From the NCBI GenBank assembly GCA_951799445.1, contig OX637293.1, positions 19,034,001-19,098,000 of the forward strand: a stretch of 64,000 bases of DNA, read 5' to 3'. Positions 23,437 to 35,274 of the stretch are shown here, one piece after another. Position 1 is the stretch's first letter, and every line of letters begins with the position of its first letter. The DNA comes from Pseudisothecium myosuroides (taxonomy: Eukaryota > Streptophyta > Bryopsida > Hypnales > Lembophyllaceae). Below the pieces are notes generated by a model. The model searched no databases, was not told where the DNA came from, and saw nothing but the letters and a program-made list of their open reading frames with translations. The position numbers were made by a program, and so were the translations under genes.

Positions 23437-25149
23437 CCCCTAATAAATGCAATGCCCGAGGCACCACATTTTGGTGTTGACAATACTTTCAAGTTAAATA
23501 AAACCTAACCAAGTTGCTATTTTTAGAAATTCATATTTTTGAAAAAACTTTTTGAAGTCTAGTTTTAGCGTTGAAAATCCGATTTTCAAAATGATTGGTT
23601 TTGATTTTTCTATTCAGAATTTTGTGTAAGGGTGTCCATTGCAATCTTGACTTTCTGTAGTGTTGAGGGCTCTTGGAAATGAGCCTCAAATACACAAGAT
23701 CTTGGAGAAAAAATCACCTTAAAAATTCATCTAAAAAAATTGTAGAGTAGATTTTGGAAAGCCATAAATTGATTGGGGTTATGGATGTTAGGTCCTTTAA
23801 GCTCATATTTTTTTTGTGGTCAACTTTTTAGATTTGGCATGTGAAAAGAGGATTGAAAGATTGCAAGTCAGTTTTGCAGTTTTGACACCCTCATGTTCAA
23901 ACATTATAATCTTTCAATTCATAAGTGATATTGTTGTGTTTTCTTTTCCTATGTGACCTCTAACATGTCTACTTTGAATTTATACGGTTAACCCCTAAAG
24001 TTCCTTGACTATGTTTTCACCAAAAATGCTCCAAAACTGCCATTTCTAATACAAGTACCAAATTTTAGAAAAATAACTTTTTTAGACACATATAATCGTA
24101 GGATCTTATAGTAAACTAGTTTTAGAAGATGTGGAAAAAAAATTCAGAATTTTCCACCCTGCAGATTGGAAGATATTAGCATTTGAATTGGCAAAGATCC
24201 TTTTTTTGTCCCTGCGAAAAACAGGGCAGTTGCACTTCACAAGGTCACATTTGTATGAAAAAATGTCCAAAATGGTGGTGCTTCTTTGAATTCTTATTTC
24301 TAAACAAGTTGGCTACATGTTTAAAAACTTTCAAATCATTTGGAATTGTACAATATATAGGAAAGAAATAGTAAGTAGAAAAAAATAGAGAATGATTCAA
24401 AACACTAAATTGTTAAGAATTTAATTATGGAATTGAAAATTTTCAATCCCAATGGTTGTAATGTTGTAATAAAAAATCTATATCCTATAATTTTATTTTT
24501 TTCAAAAAATATTGAAAACTGAGTGAAATAAACAACTTCAAAGTTTATTTTAGAGTAGAAAATCCATAATTGCCCGCAAACTAAAATTCCTCATAATTTT
24601 TGACTCATTGATCGATATAGAATGATTCAAAGCTTTCCACATATACGTAAATTTAGAAAACCAATTTCAAATTTTTATTTTTGAAAAAAGTGATTTTTTC
24701 AAATCTGCTCGGACTACCCGCCCGATGAAAAAAGTAACATATTAGGCCATAACTTTTGACTCCTATTTTGAAATGCCATAAAATTTAGTGCACATGAAAG
24801 ATATTCCTCGTCCCCACCTTCTATTAAAATTTCAGTTTAAAATATGAAAATCTTTGGTCACACGTACCCAGGGGTTGTTTTTTTGCATTGTAGCAATACA
24901 ACATGCAGTAAATGGAGGATGGTCCCTCCAAATTTAATCCATTGAAATTGTGCCACAACATTAGAGTTTGGCACCATGGTGCTAGAAAAAAAAAAACTGC
25001 ACGTACCTACCCAAAATTGCTATGTTGCTAAAAATAGCAGGCTGGTCCTTTAGGGGTTAAATTTCATAAAAAATTGATAAAACTTATCAAAATGTTGGCT
25101 TATTGTTAAATTTAGAGCAAATTCCTAGAAGTTCAAAAAAGGCCTTGGG
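23437..25149. mobile_element. TTAA element, family B, carrying a nested element
   Basis: It begins at TTAA then CCCCTAATAAATGCAATGCCC and matches 52,903-53,540 and 55,421-56,056 up to 23,987, then resumes after the nested element at 25,061 and ends at GGCCTTGGG then TTAA (25,150-25,153); the last ten or so terminal bases are missing. Without the insert its length would be about 640 bp, as in the other B copies. Non-coding. Confidence 0.75.
23992..25056. mobile_element. TTAA element, main family, nested inside a family B element
   Basis: The left end reads TTAA then CCCCTAAAGTTCC and the right end GGTCCTTTAGGGG then TTAA. It interrupts the family B element at a position where the other two B copies run straight through. 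About 1,065 bp, non-coding; close relatives lie at 29,712-30,645 and, reversed, 9,735-10,878. Confidence 0.8.
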
Positions 25150-25153
25150 TTAA

Positions 25154-26260
25154 CTTTCATCCAAGCGCTTCATCCAATATTTGTTTCATTTGTCCTTTTT
25201 GCTTCTCATTCAATTACCCTGCCCATAAACAATGGACTTCTGTTACACTAATTTGTCCTAATTCCTTAAAATTAGCATCACCTTGAAATTAGTGCCGCCA
25301 CAAAATTTCATTAATTTGGGTACTGGCTCAATGGGTAGCATTCAAACTACACCAAATCAAAATAGTGTGAATTTGATAAGTTAGTATCAAAAGCATTAAT
25401 AAGACAAATTTGTGCCGTCTCAAGTATGAGGTTCCCAAAATTAATTACATTGACACTTGGGTGTCAAATATGACCCACACCAAAGGATTAGTAATCTTTC
25501 AATTGCACACAAAGGTGTCGTTGAACAAGTTCATTACAGTTTTAATTCTAATAAATAATTACATGAGGACTCTGAAAACTGCCATTTTTATTCAAACAAA
25601 AAAATAAAATTTTAATCTTTTTTTTTCATATCTAACATTTCAATTACCATAGGAATGTACTTAGCCATTATAAGAATGTGTGGAATTTTTTCACCACATA
25701 GATAACAAGATGTATGCATTTAAAGTAAACAAAATGGATTATTTGTACCTTCAAGTGATTATAATGTCAAATTTTGAATCTTTTTAGCTTAAAATTTTTG
25801 CACTACACATTTTTACTTTAAATAATTTTATATTGCAAAATTGAGTTGACAATTTGTAAAACAAGTCTCAAGAATAAAAAACTTAATTTTCACTCTTCAT
25901 TCTTTAAAAAATTGTTATGCAGAAGTAATTGCAAGATAGAAGAAACAATTGAATTATTAATAGCTCTAAGATGAAATTGAAACCAATGACATAGATTGTT
26001 CTAGCAATTAAACCAAACCTTGCAAAAACTTCTTTTTCAAATCTCAGAAGACGTTGAATAGCGTTTTTAAAACTGGCTAAATTTTGCTCGGTTGCTTCTT
26101 AAAATTTCATGCCCTTAGTGTAAATTTTTTTTAAAATCTTCCAAAAATGAACATTTGGCTATAAACCCTAAATTTGTTTTGAGATCATTGACGTTGAACA
26201 TCCTCAAAATTATAATTAAATGCAATACCCAACTTCCACATAGGATTGGGTTTTAACCTC
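25154..26260. repeat. Repeat shared with 61.57-62.8 kb, includes a decayed TTAA-family core
   Basis: It is similar over most of its length to 61,570-62,800, including GCTTCTCATTCAAT and TAGCATCACCTTGAAA. From about 25,560 it has the phrases of the main TTAA family but no clear ends. At 26,250-26,275 a TTAA followed by CCTCTAAATGCCCAAGGC looks like an isolated family B left end. Confidence 0.5.
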
Positions 26261-26265
26261 TAAAT

Positions 26266-27040
26266 GCCCAAGGCCTTTTTTGTAATTAACGTGCGAACCC
26301 ATTAAACAACAATAACCACATGATAACTGTTGACAAACCGTAGGGTCTAAACTTTGTGATGCAACTTTGCATAGAGGGAAAAAAAATCAAAATTCTACAT
26401 AGAAGTGTAGAATAATTGCAAGAGGAGGACTCAAAATGTTTAGGGGAAGCTTGTGAAAAGAGGAGGTAAGTTTATAACTTCCAAAAAACTAATTTTACAA
26501 TGGATTTGAACTTTTGATTGCTTTTAGATTGACAAGAAGGCAAAGGTTTCACCCTAAAATATAGTTTCTCCCTACTCACATCCATACTTTAAGTTGGATT
26601 TTTGTTTTGTTTTGTTTGTTATATTGAAATCTCCTAGACCGTGCCTCCCCCAATCGTGTTCTTGGTACTGTTGGAAAGTCCTCAACGAGGAGGGGTGCAT
26701 GAAGTTTGTTTTGTGGCGTTTGGTTCTATGGTGTGAAAGCGATTGAATTTCAAAAAAATTATGAATTAAAAAATCAGAAATTCCTTTTACTTTAATTTTG
26801 GTTGTGGCAAGGGCATAAAAGTATGATGAAACTCAGCAAAGACAATTCCACTAACTCTACAAAACTGCCTAGACATTCCCTGGAATGTTCTCCATGTCTA
26901 TATTCCTCTGGAAGTACGCTCTAGACATTCTCTGGAAGTATATTCAGGGGTGAAGCATGCAACCCCATCCTCGGTCTCTTTAGCGTGCGCTCTCGTTTGG
27001 TCTTTGCCTCTCCCTGCCCCTCTTGCAACAATCCGCCACC
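26266..27040. other. RPS13 upstream region
   Basis: 26,320-26,470 resembles the last 100 bases of the window (shared phrase GCAAGAGGAGGACTCAAAATG). Closer to the gene, a short direct repeat CTAGACATTCYCTGGAA occurs at about 26,870 and 26,922. No core promoter could be assigned with confidence. The ATG at 27,041 sits in a good plant context (CCGCCACCATGG). Confidence 0.4.
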
Positions 27041-28796
27041 ATGGGTCGTATGCACAGTTTCGAGTGAATTTATCTTTCTCGCTGTCTTGTTTCTTTTCTC
27101 TTAAGAATGTGACTTTTCTATAATGCTGCCCAAGTTCAGGCACCTTGGATGAGCTTTTTAGGGTTCGACTTCACATGTTGTATCGTTTGTTTTCTTACGA
27201 CTCAGGTTTCGAATTTATTTATATATTTGTTTTTTTCTCCTTGAAAATAATTTGACATTTTTGCACTTGTTTAGAAGCAAAGATGTTGTGAATGAGCTTT
27301 AGGGTTACGGTTAGGTTTTGGATTTGTGATATGTTTATTGTTTTTCCTTTTTCTCCATGAAAACTGTGGCATTTATGTAGCTGCTCTGAAGTATAGGTAC
27401 TGCCGATGATCTCAGGGTTTGCAGTTTGGGTTTTGAATTTTTATCATATTTTGTATTTTGGTGTGGCATGAATGTATTAGTCATTTGGAACATTGGGTGA
27501 GAGATTTGGTTTTACAGGAAGGGTATGTCCTCATCGGCTTTGCCGTACAAGAGGAGTCCCCCATCGTGGTTGAAGATCACCACTGCTGAGGTGGAGGAGC
27601 ATATTTGCAAGCTCGCGAAGAAGGGTTTGACTCCTTCTCAGATTGGTGTGATTCTGTGGGACTCACACGGTATTGTTCAGGTCAATAGCGTGACTAGGAG
27701 CAAGGTCCTCCGCATCCTCAAGGATCACAGTAGAGCTTGATACAAACCTTCTCTGAAAACCTTTTGTATCACTAGAAGAAAAATGCGTTGGCCCTCGCAG
27801 TTTTGCATGGGCTGTTTTTCGTTGAAACCCACGTTTAGAACGCAGAAAAATGTGTTAAAATGCGTTTTAATACATTTTTCTGCGTTCTAAACGTGGTTTT
27901 CAACGAAAAACAGCCCACGCAAAACTGCAAGGGCCAACGCATTTTTCTTCTAGTGTATGTTGCACTCAAAAGTCCTTGGGTTTAAACAGTGAGTTGTCAG
28001 GGGTTTCTCATGGTAAATGCTTCTTTTGCTCGTGTTTTTGGAAGTGGAGGGTGGCTGAGATGTAAATGGCAGGAGATGATGCTAATATGAGGTGCTTCTA
28101 GGGAGTATTGATGAAGCTGAATGCAATTAATGTGGTTGTGGTGTGTTCTAGGTTTGGGTCCTAAGATCCCTGAGGATTTGTACCACTTGATCAAGAAGGC
28201 CGTCGCTGTGCGTAAGCATTTGGAGAGGAATCGCAAGGACAAGGACTCCAAGTTCCGTTTGATTTTGATCGAGAGTCGTGTCCACCACCTGGCACGCTAT
28301 TACAAGCGCACCAAGAAGCTCCCACCCACTTGGAAGTAGTAAGTTCGAAAGCTCTCTTCCTATACAATTTGTTCAAACTAATAGTGCTCAAGAATTTATC
28401 TATGATATGCGGAAGTTAGAATTCAAACCTCTTCTAGGAAGCTAGTAGTCTATATTTGGAAGTTTTAAAACATTCCTCCATAATGTAGGTTATGGTTCCT
28501 ATTTGTAGTTGTCCATCTTGTTTCAAGCATTGTCCTAACTGAGTATTCTAATTTCTAAAAACAAAAAAGCGGACACTTTTGGTCATTTCAGAACTTAGGA
28601 TTACGGATTAGTTTAAGCAATTTAGGTGATTCCACAGTCATGCTGAAATAGTATCAGTGATAGTACTACTTTGTCTTGCTTTATATCGCTAGTTGCATAA
28701 TGTGCCGTTTCAAATCAAGATATCGGAAAGACCGACCATCTAACTCTCATTTGTATGTGCAATGAATCTGCTACTGCTAGCACCCTTGTTGCTTAA
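27041..28796 (+). CDS. 40S ribosomal protein S13 (uS15), four exons, last acceptor lost
   Basis: Cytosolic small-subunit ribosomal protein S13. Exons are 27,041-27,063, 27,518-27,729, 28,152-28,338 and 28,763-28,796; the first three junctions are GT-AG and the joined length is 151 codons, the family's usual size. Recognisable segments are [57 protein letters not shown] and the C-terminal STLVA. Exon 3 ends at TA before GTAAGT, and the next exon should begin after AG, but the bases before it are AA (28,761-28,762). If the intron is retained a TAG stop follows Lys at 28,337-28,339, removing about 11 residues. Several normally invariant residues differ ([21 protein letters not shown]), mostly explained by C-to-T or G-to-A changes. 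The frame is otherwise open, so this is a recently decaying or C-terminally shortened copy. A CACTA MITE lies in intron 2. Confidence 0.85.
27770..27955. mobile_element. CACTA-type MITE in RPS13 intron 2
   Basis: A 186-bp near-perfect hairpin starts CACTAGAAGAAAAATGCG and ends with the reverse complement, flanked by a TAT duplication on both sides. The arms run to a short centre near 27,862. The high arm identity suggests a fairly young insertion. Non-coding. Confidence 0.85.
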
Positions 28797-29707
28797 CTTT
28801 GTCAAGAATCAGGTTGTAATTTGTGAAAGGCCAAGTAGTAAATCGGAGATATATTCTCTTGCAATGTATTGAATGGGCATATATTTGAATTGAAATACAT
28901 CTTCTTGGACGTTGGTTGATTTGTGGTGTATTTTGTAAGGTTTAAAATATTGTAGTTGAATCATGTTTTTTAACGAATTGATTGCTAGAATACAATTTGT
29001 TGCTATCATATGATGGTGATACTATTGTGACTTCTTGGATTGTGTGCATGTGCATTCTTCTCCTTGTTATATATATTGTATTATCAAAGCATAATTTTAC
29101 TCGTAATTGTGCAATGTCATACATTTGTTTCTTTGTAATTGTTTTGGTATTAATTCAAAGACATTCCTGGTTTTGCAAATGCGTGAACACTTTTGACTGG
29201 TAACACTTCACTGGGTGGATAAATTCTCTTCTTTTGAAGGTGGCTGGTCCTGTACTATCCTATGTGAAAGTTGGGTACCGGTATTGCATTTAACTATAAT
29301 TTTGATGATGTTCAATGTTTTCCGTGATTTAAAATTTGATCCTATGTGGAAGTTGGGAATCGCAATAAATTAGTATTTTGAGAATGTTCAACGTCTTCTG
29401 TGATTTAAAACATGAGAAGTTTTGAATGTCTGGACGCAATTTGATGAATTTTTGAAACTGTGAAAATGATCTATTCAATCAATTTGTCATGAATTCTAAA
29501 ATTAAAAAATCAGCACTATTCAATCAATTTGTCATGTAATTCTAAAATTAAAAAATCAACACTCCATGGTTACCATCTGAAAGATTAAATTGCAATGAAT
29601 TTGTCAATTTCAAGAATTTTAAGAAAAATTAAATTAGAATGAAATCTAGACTTGATAAGCTTCCTTGCAATAGTTGGACACAATTTCAAGAAAGATCATT
29701 TTCATGA
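28797..29707. repeat. RPS13 3-prime flank, duplicated at 9.1-9.7 kb
   Basis: The region downstream of the S13 stop matches 9,140-9,735 and then 10,883-11,040. Within it, 29,250-29,340 and 29,340-29,420 look like a short local duplication (CCTATGTGRAAGTTGGG). No further gene is seen. Confidence 0.55.
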
Positions 29708-29711
29708 TTAA

Positions 29712-30645
29712 CCCCTAAAGGTCTGAGACTATGTTTTCACCAAAACCGCTCCAAAACTGCCATTTCTAGTACAAGTACCAAATTTTATAAAAAAAAACAT
29801 TTTTGGACACATGCAACCGTAAGATCTTATAGAACGGTGGTTTGAGAAGATGTGAAAAAAATTTCAGAATTTTCCACCATGCGGATTGGAAGATATTAGC
29901 ATTTGAATTGACAAAACCCTTTTTTTGTCCCTGCGAAAATCCGGGCAGCTGCACTTCACAAGGTCACATTTGTATGAAAAAATGTCCAAAATGGTGGTTA
30001 CTCTTTGGATTCATTCTTCTAGGCAAGTTGGCTACATGCTTGAAAATTTTCAGATCATTTGGAATTGCACAACATATAGGAAAAAAATAGTAAGTAGAAA
30101 GAAGTAGAGAATGATTCAAAACACTAAATTGTTAAGAATTTATTTATGGAATTGAAAAATGCCAATCCCAACGGTTGTAATGTTGTAATAAATAATCTAC
30201 ATCCAATGTTTTTATTTTTTTTCAAAAATATTGGAAATTGAGTGAAATAAAGGACTTCAAAGTTTATTTTAGAATAGAGATTCCATAACTACCCTCAAAC
30301 TAAGAAATCTCATAACTTTTGACTCATTAATCCAAATGGAATGATTTAAAGCTTTCCACGTACATATAAATCTAAAGAACCAATTTCAAATTTTTATTTT
30401 AAAAAAAAATGATTTTTAAAGAATTTTTTTGAGCTGCCCGGGTTGCCCGCCGTACACCAAAAATTACATATCACACAATAACTTTTTAACCATGTAGTCA
30501 AAAGTTATGAAAATTTTTGGGCCTTAAAGATACTCCTCGGGCACATCTTGTGTGAAAATTTCAAAGAAAAAAAATAAAAATCCACTTGTAGTGAGTTGCC
30601 CAAAATCGCTCTGTTGTCAAAAAATGGTGTTTGGACCTTTAGGGG
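29712..30645. mobile_element. TTAA element, main family
   Basis: The ends are TTAA then CCCCTAAAGGTC and GGACCTTTAGGGG then TTAA. The flanks join to ATGATTAAAATGCAG, and the paralogous uninterrupted sites read ATGACTAAAATGCA (51,806) and ATGACTAAAATTCAG (11,065), so one TTAA-like tetranucleotide was duplicated on insertion. 934 bp, non-coding. Confidence 0.85.
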
Positions 30646-30649
30646 TTAA

Positions 30650-33003
30650 AATGCAGATAAAGAGAATAGAATAAAGATATTCAAGCTACCTACAAGGTGA
30701 TTCATGGATTTGCCATTTTTTTATATAGGAATGTCAAACAATATCATAGAGAAGGAAAATCTAACACCATTCATTGAGAATGAGTTCAAGCAACTCCTTA
30801 AAAAAAATGGATGAAAAAATGTTTTTTCTTTGTCCTAAAGGCCTCCTTGAAATCATCCAATAGACACAAAAAGCCTTCTTAGACATTCCAGGGTTAATGA
30901 TATTAATGAAAAAACACTTTACTAGATGGACTTTTTTTTATTTAGATATAAGTCTTGAAATTAAAATAAAATAAAATTGGGTTGTTGAAACTGAAATTTA
31001 TTAATTTAGAAATAATTCATTTTTGTTGCCATTCTATCACTAATGTTAAAACTAAAAGTTCTAATACTAGTGTAATGTATTGGCAAAGTTATTATAATCC
31101 AAGACAATGCACTAGAGTGACTAATACCTTGTCAATATTGACTATCAAAACAATTGCCATGTCCTTTTATATAAGAGGAGGGGGGGATAAACAAGAGTGA
31201 CATTTTGGTACCAACATTATCAACCTCTATATGACTAGGACAACATAGGAGCATATTTTACAGACATTGGCAACCTAAATTAAAGAATTGTTGTTAATTC
31301 TTGCATGAGTAGGGGGGGAATAAGTGAAGGAATACGATTTCCATGTTGCCAAAATAATGTCACTAGTGCAAGTTTTTAGAATGTTATGCTATCAGTACTT
31401 TAATTCTTCAAGGACTAAGACAGTACAATGTATCCAATTCAAATTTTCAATGGCAAATTCTTGGTAGGGTGAAACAAATTATCAATATTTTGTAAACTAG
31501 GGTCTTGTAGAGTAACAAGTTGACATACTCATTGTATTTCCTCACTTTCAAATTTTCAATGTGAAAAGTATTTAAAAATTTATTTAGGAAATGTAGTCTT
31601 ATAGAAAAAGGGAGCAAATTTAAATTATTTACAATGAAAGGAATAATGGAGATGGAAAAAAAAATCTTGGACATTTCTAATCATTGGTTTGCGCAAGCTA
31701 AATGGGTCTAAAGGAAATTCTTTCAAAGTTGTATTTTTAGCCATTTTAAAAAATACAAGGTTTAATCTAGTAAATCAAGAATACAAAATAATTAGAATGA
31801 TTCCAAATTTTTTGAAGATGTTCCAAATAATATGCTAATAGTATCAATTGATAAATTTCAAAAATTGGCACAAGTATAAATTTTTCAATTTTTATAGGAT
31901 CCAATTTGGTTGGTTTTGGCTTTTTACTCCTATTTGAAAATTTGTATGAATTTGAAGGAGGTTTTTATTTCTCATTTTTTAATTAAAAAAATATTAAATT
32001 TGCCTTAGATTCCAATACAATTTTCTTTTCTGGGGGAGGGGATAAGAAATCATTATTCATCTTCTTATCAAATTTCTTCCCCTAAAGTTGCAATTTTTCG
32101 ACTATAAGTTGAATGTCCAAGATTGTTATAATCTAAAAATCCAATGGTCAATATTTTCCACAATTAATCCCATATTTACTAGACAAAGTAGTATTTATTT
32201 TTATATGTTAAAATCAAATATTTAAAGTACATCCATGTGCAAAAAAATATCAAAGTAAAACAATTCATTGAAAACCTCTATTATCAAGAAGTTGTTAGGC
32301 CTTGAGGTATTAATAGATACTCGCAAGTAGAATAATTATTCAACTTCATTGTATGATATATCATTGGAAAGATCTCAAAAATATTTTTCAATGGTATAAA
32401 ATAAGCCTAATTTGAAGAAAAACTATGCTTTTTAAGTATTGGGTACATCGCATTGATTTAAGCTTCACCAAGTAGTCATATGTATTTGTGGAAGGTTGGC
32501 AAATAATTTAGCTGGTACATGGAGGTGTAGCCTCAATATCTTGTAGTAGCCGGGAAGGCTATCTAAAAATATCCAACGTCACTAAATTTATCAAATACAT
32601 AAGAGCATTGCAAAGGCTAAGGAGAATTGATGGCTCACATTACTTTTTTTTTACCCTCTAAGAAAAACACTAGAACTTGTTACTTACTACCAATGATAAA
32701 TTTATTTGGAATCTTGAAATCAAAGACTTTGAATAAACTGCAAGAGGTCAAGATGTCCCTGCAACTCTTTGTTCTTCCGCAACACTGCAAGAGAAAGGGA
32801 TGTTTTAAGTGAGTTTTTAAGTATATATATAAATCAACCCGAAATTAGTTGACAAATATTTACTTAGTTAACTTTGGGGGAATTTAGCTAGGTCAATAAG
32901 GCCCCCTGGCCCCTATTAGTATACCTTCCAAATTGTAGGATGCCAAAAGAACAATACAATAAAACAAAAGATGGCATTTGTTAAACATTTATGGCAAATT
33001 AGT
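30650..33003. repeat. Old dispersed repeats, no gene found
   Basis: 30,650-30,880 resembles 51,810-52,030 and 4,080-4,172. 30,870-31,400 resembles 4,744-5,274. 32,320-32,410 resembles 6,215-6,300. 32,510-33,000 resembles 56,870-57,310 (shared phrase GCCTCAATATCTTG). The open frames are short and without domains. Confidence 0.5.
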
Positions 33004-33005
33004 TA

Positions 33006-33553
33006 CTCCCTCTGTCCCAAAAAGAATCTGGAGTTTTTGGAATTGGCTAGATTAGTGCGTAAGTTGCTCCTATTTTCAAAGGATTGCGTAGTTACTGTAG
33101 CTTCTAATAAGCCCTACTAGGCGAGAAAGAATGGAAGTTAGCAATGAAGAGGAGCAATTAAAAACAGGCGGAAAAATTGACAAATTTCCCCCCTTTTTGG
33201 AACTGCTCTAGTGCTATTGATTTGGATCATTCTCTGAGCAGTGTTGGTGCAAGGAAGTCCAATGATGTCCTCTACATCGATTCCGACATTGTCCTACACG
33301 ATTCAACTCTAGGAAATTCTCAACAAGAAATTTGTTAGTAGCAAGTTTTTTACAATTGTGGTTTGTATTCATCACCTTTGGTTGGTTAGAGGTTGTGTTT
33401 TGATTTCCTTTGCACGGATTGAATTGCTATGTAGACTTTGGAGGGTAGCACCGGCAGATTCTTTTGCTTCAAGATGTTCAAACTAGCTTCAATTGTTGTT
33501 GATCAAGTTGTGGAGAGCCAATTTCAAATTTAATTTAGAACGTACAAAGGGAG
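33006..33553. mobile_element. Stowaway / mariner-like element
   Basis: It starts TA then CTCCCTCTGTCCC, the well-known plant Stowaway/mariner-like terminus, and its end in reverse complement reads CTCCCTTTGTACG next to TA. The paralogous segment near 57,301-57,325 is continuous at this position. The 548-bp interior contains no recognisable transposase frame, so it is a deletion derivative or MITE. Confidence 0.75.
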
Positions 33554-34830
33554 TATTTGCTATAGTACTGTGATCTTTGTTTATTTGTCTATTTTTACCC
33601 TAATAAGGACTTTGTTTCATCAACTTTATAATAGAAACATGGTTTTAATTTCTAAAGCCCCTTGCATCCAAATAATGAGTGGATTGGTCAAACTTAATTG
33701 TAACTTCCAAAGTATCTATATTTAATTTTGATTTGAACTCAAAAAATGAAGCCTTACAAATTGTATTTCTACTCCATTCTAAAGCTTTGGAAAAATCCAA
33801 AAATTCAATGACTTATTGCAATTGGAAATTCTATGTGTGAAAATCCAAATAACACAACATTGTACATATTTCATTCATATCTTTTGTATAAATTTGAATT
33901 TAAGGTTGACATTGTAGAATATTGTTCCTCATTATAATCTAAATTATAGGTCAAAATTCCAAATTATTCTAGTATATATTCTAATTTATATAATCTTATG
34001 CCTGTATTACAATTATAGTAAAGGTATTTGGGGGTTTGAAAAAGAAAACAATTATTCAATAAATTTCAAACTATTAGTCATAGCCACCTTTACCACCTAA
34101 AAAAATGTCAAAATAATTTGATTTTTAATAAGTATTATTAGTTTGAAAATCAAATATGATTTAACATATAAAGAATCAAATTAAAGAACACACTTTGTTT
34201 TCTTGAGAACTTAGGTAGTTTCTGACTTTCTGTTGAGTGTTGACTTTATAATTTGAAAATATTGCATGAAATTTTTAGAATGGATGCTAATAATCATAAT
34301 TTATGTCTGAAGCCTTGTTCCATGTCATTTCTACAAAAATTGCAAAAGTTAGGACTTTTTCAGTTTCAATGTCAAATTTAGCAACAAAAAATATATTTAA
34401 AAAAAATATTGGTTAATTTTTTTGGATTGCATAGTTTTTATTGGATAGTATACCTAGTCAAAAACATTTGACTTATTCAATTTCAATTAATAAGGGGAAA
34501 GCTTTGAAGAGTTTTATTTTGTGAGCAATGAAGGTAGAAAAAACATATAAAGTCATCTCTTGCACTCATTTTTGAAAATTTGCAAATAAAAAATATTTAA
34601 AGATATCAAATTTTACTAGAACATTCTCACCATATATTAACAATTCTCAATTTCTTGTAAATGTTATAAGCAATTTAGTTTTTTCTTTGATCTATTGCCA
34701 TCTTCCACTTTATAATTTTTTCAAAATGAATATGAAAAATAATCCTTTTGTTTAATTCTTTTCAAATGTATTCTCAACCCATTTTATCAACACATTGACC
34801 AAATCGCACAAGTCCTAGGCATACGTTTTT
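33554..34830. repeat. Old repeat then unique AT-rich sequence
   Basis: 33,556-34,015 resembles about 57,315-57,780. From about 34,020 to 34,830 I see no repeat partner, gene or element. Confidence 0.45.
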
Positions 34831-35274
34831 ATTCTAAAAATATTAAAAGACAAAATATCACCTTTTGGAAGGGCAAAAAAGTCAACTACTAAAAGCACAT
34901 TGAATTTGCAATTGATGGAGATTTTTACCCTAGAATTTTGAGAGAATGTACTTGAATATTGATCCCATGGTGGAATTTATTAGAAAACAAATATAGATGG
35001 AGATTATAGCCTTGGTTTGGATACAAGTATTTTGAAGCAATTTTGGATCTCCAAACACTGCCATATTTTAGGGTTTAAGGGCTAATCAATAGCAATGTGA
35101 ACTTTGACTTTGACAACATGATCTTTGAAATTTCAACTTGAGGCATGATACAAAAGAAAGAATTATTACTACTATTAGTTTGAAACACCTAAAGAGACGT
35201 TTTATATCCCTTGGATGATACTAAGGAGGCCAGGAAAGCTAATGATTAGATCCAAAGGTCCACTTGCTAATGCT
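34831..35274. repeat. Downstream flank of ROCO, duplicated at 11.42-11.88 kb
   Basis: Similar throughout to the sequence below the ROCO pseudogene, for example ATCCCATGGTGGAATWTATT. It is presumed to hold the 3-prime untranslated region and flank of the intact gene; no polyadenylation site can be assigned. Confidence 0.55.

Noticed and set aside
26868..26950. Heat-shock-like TTC/GAA repeats upstream of RPS13
   Set aside because: The spacing between TTC and GAA blocks does not fit the consensus, and only a plain direct repeat is supported.
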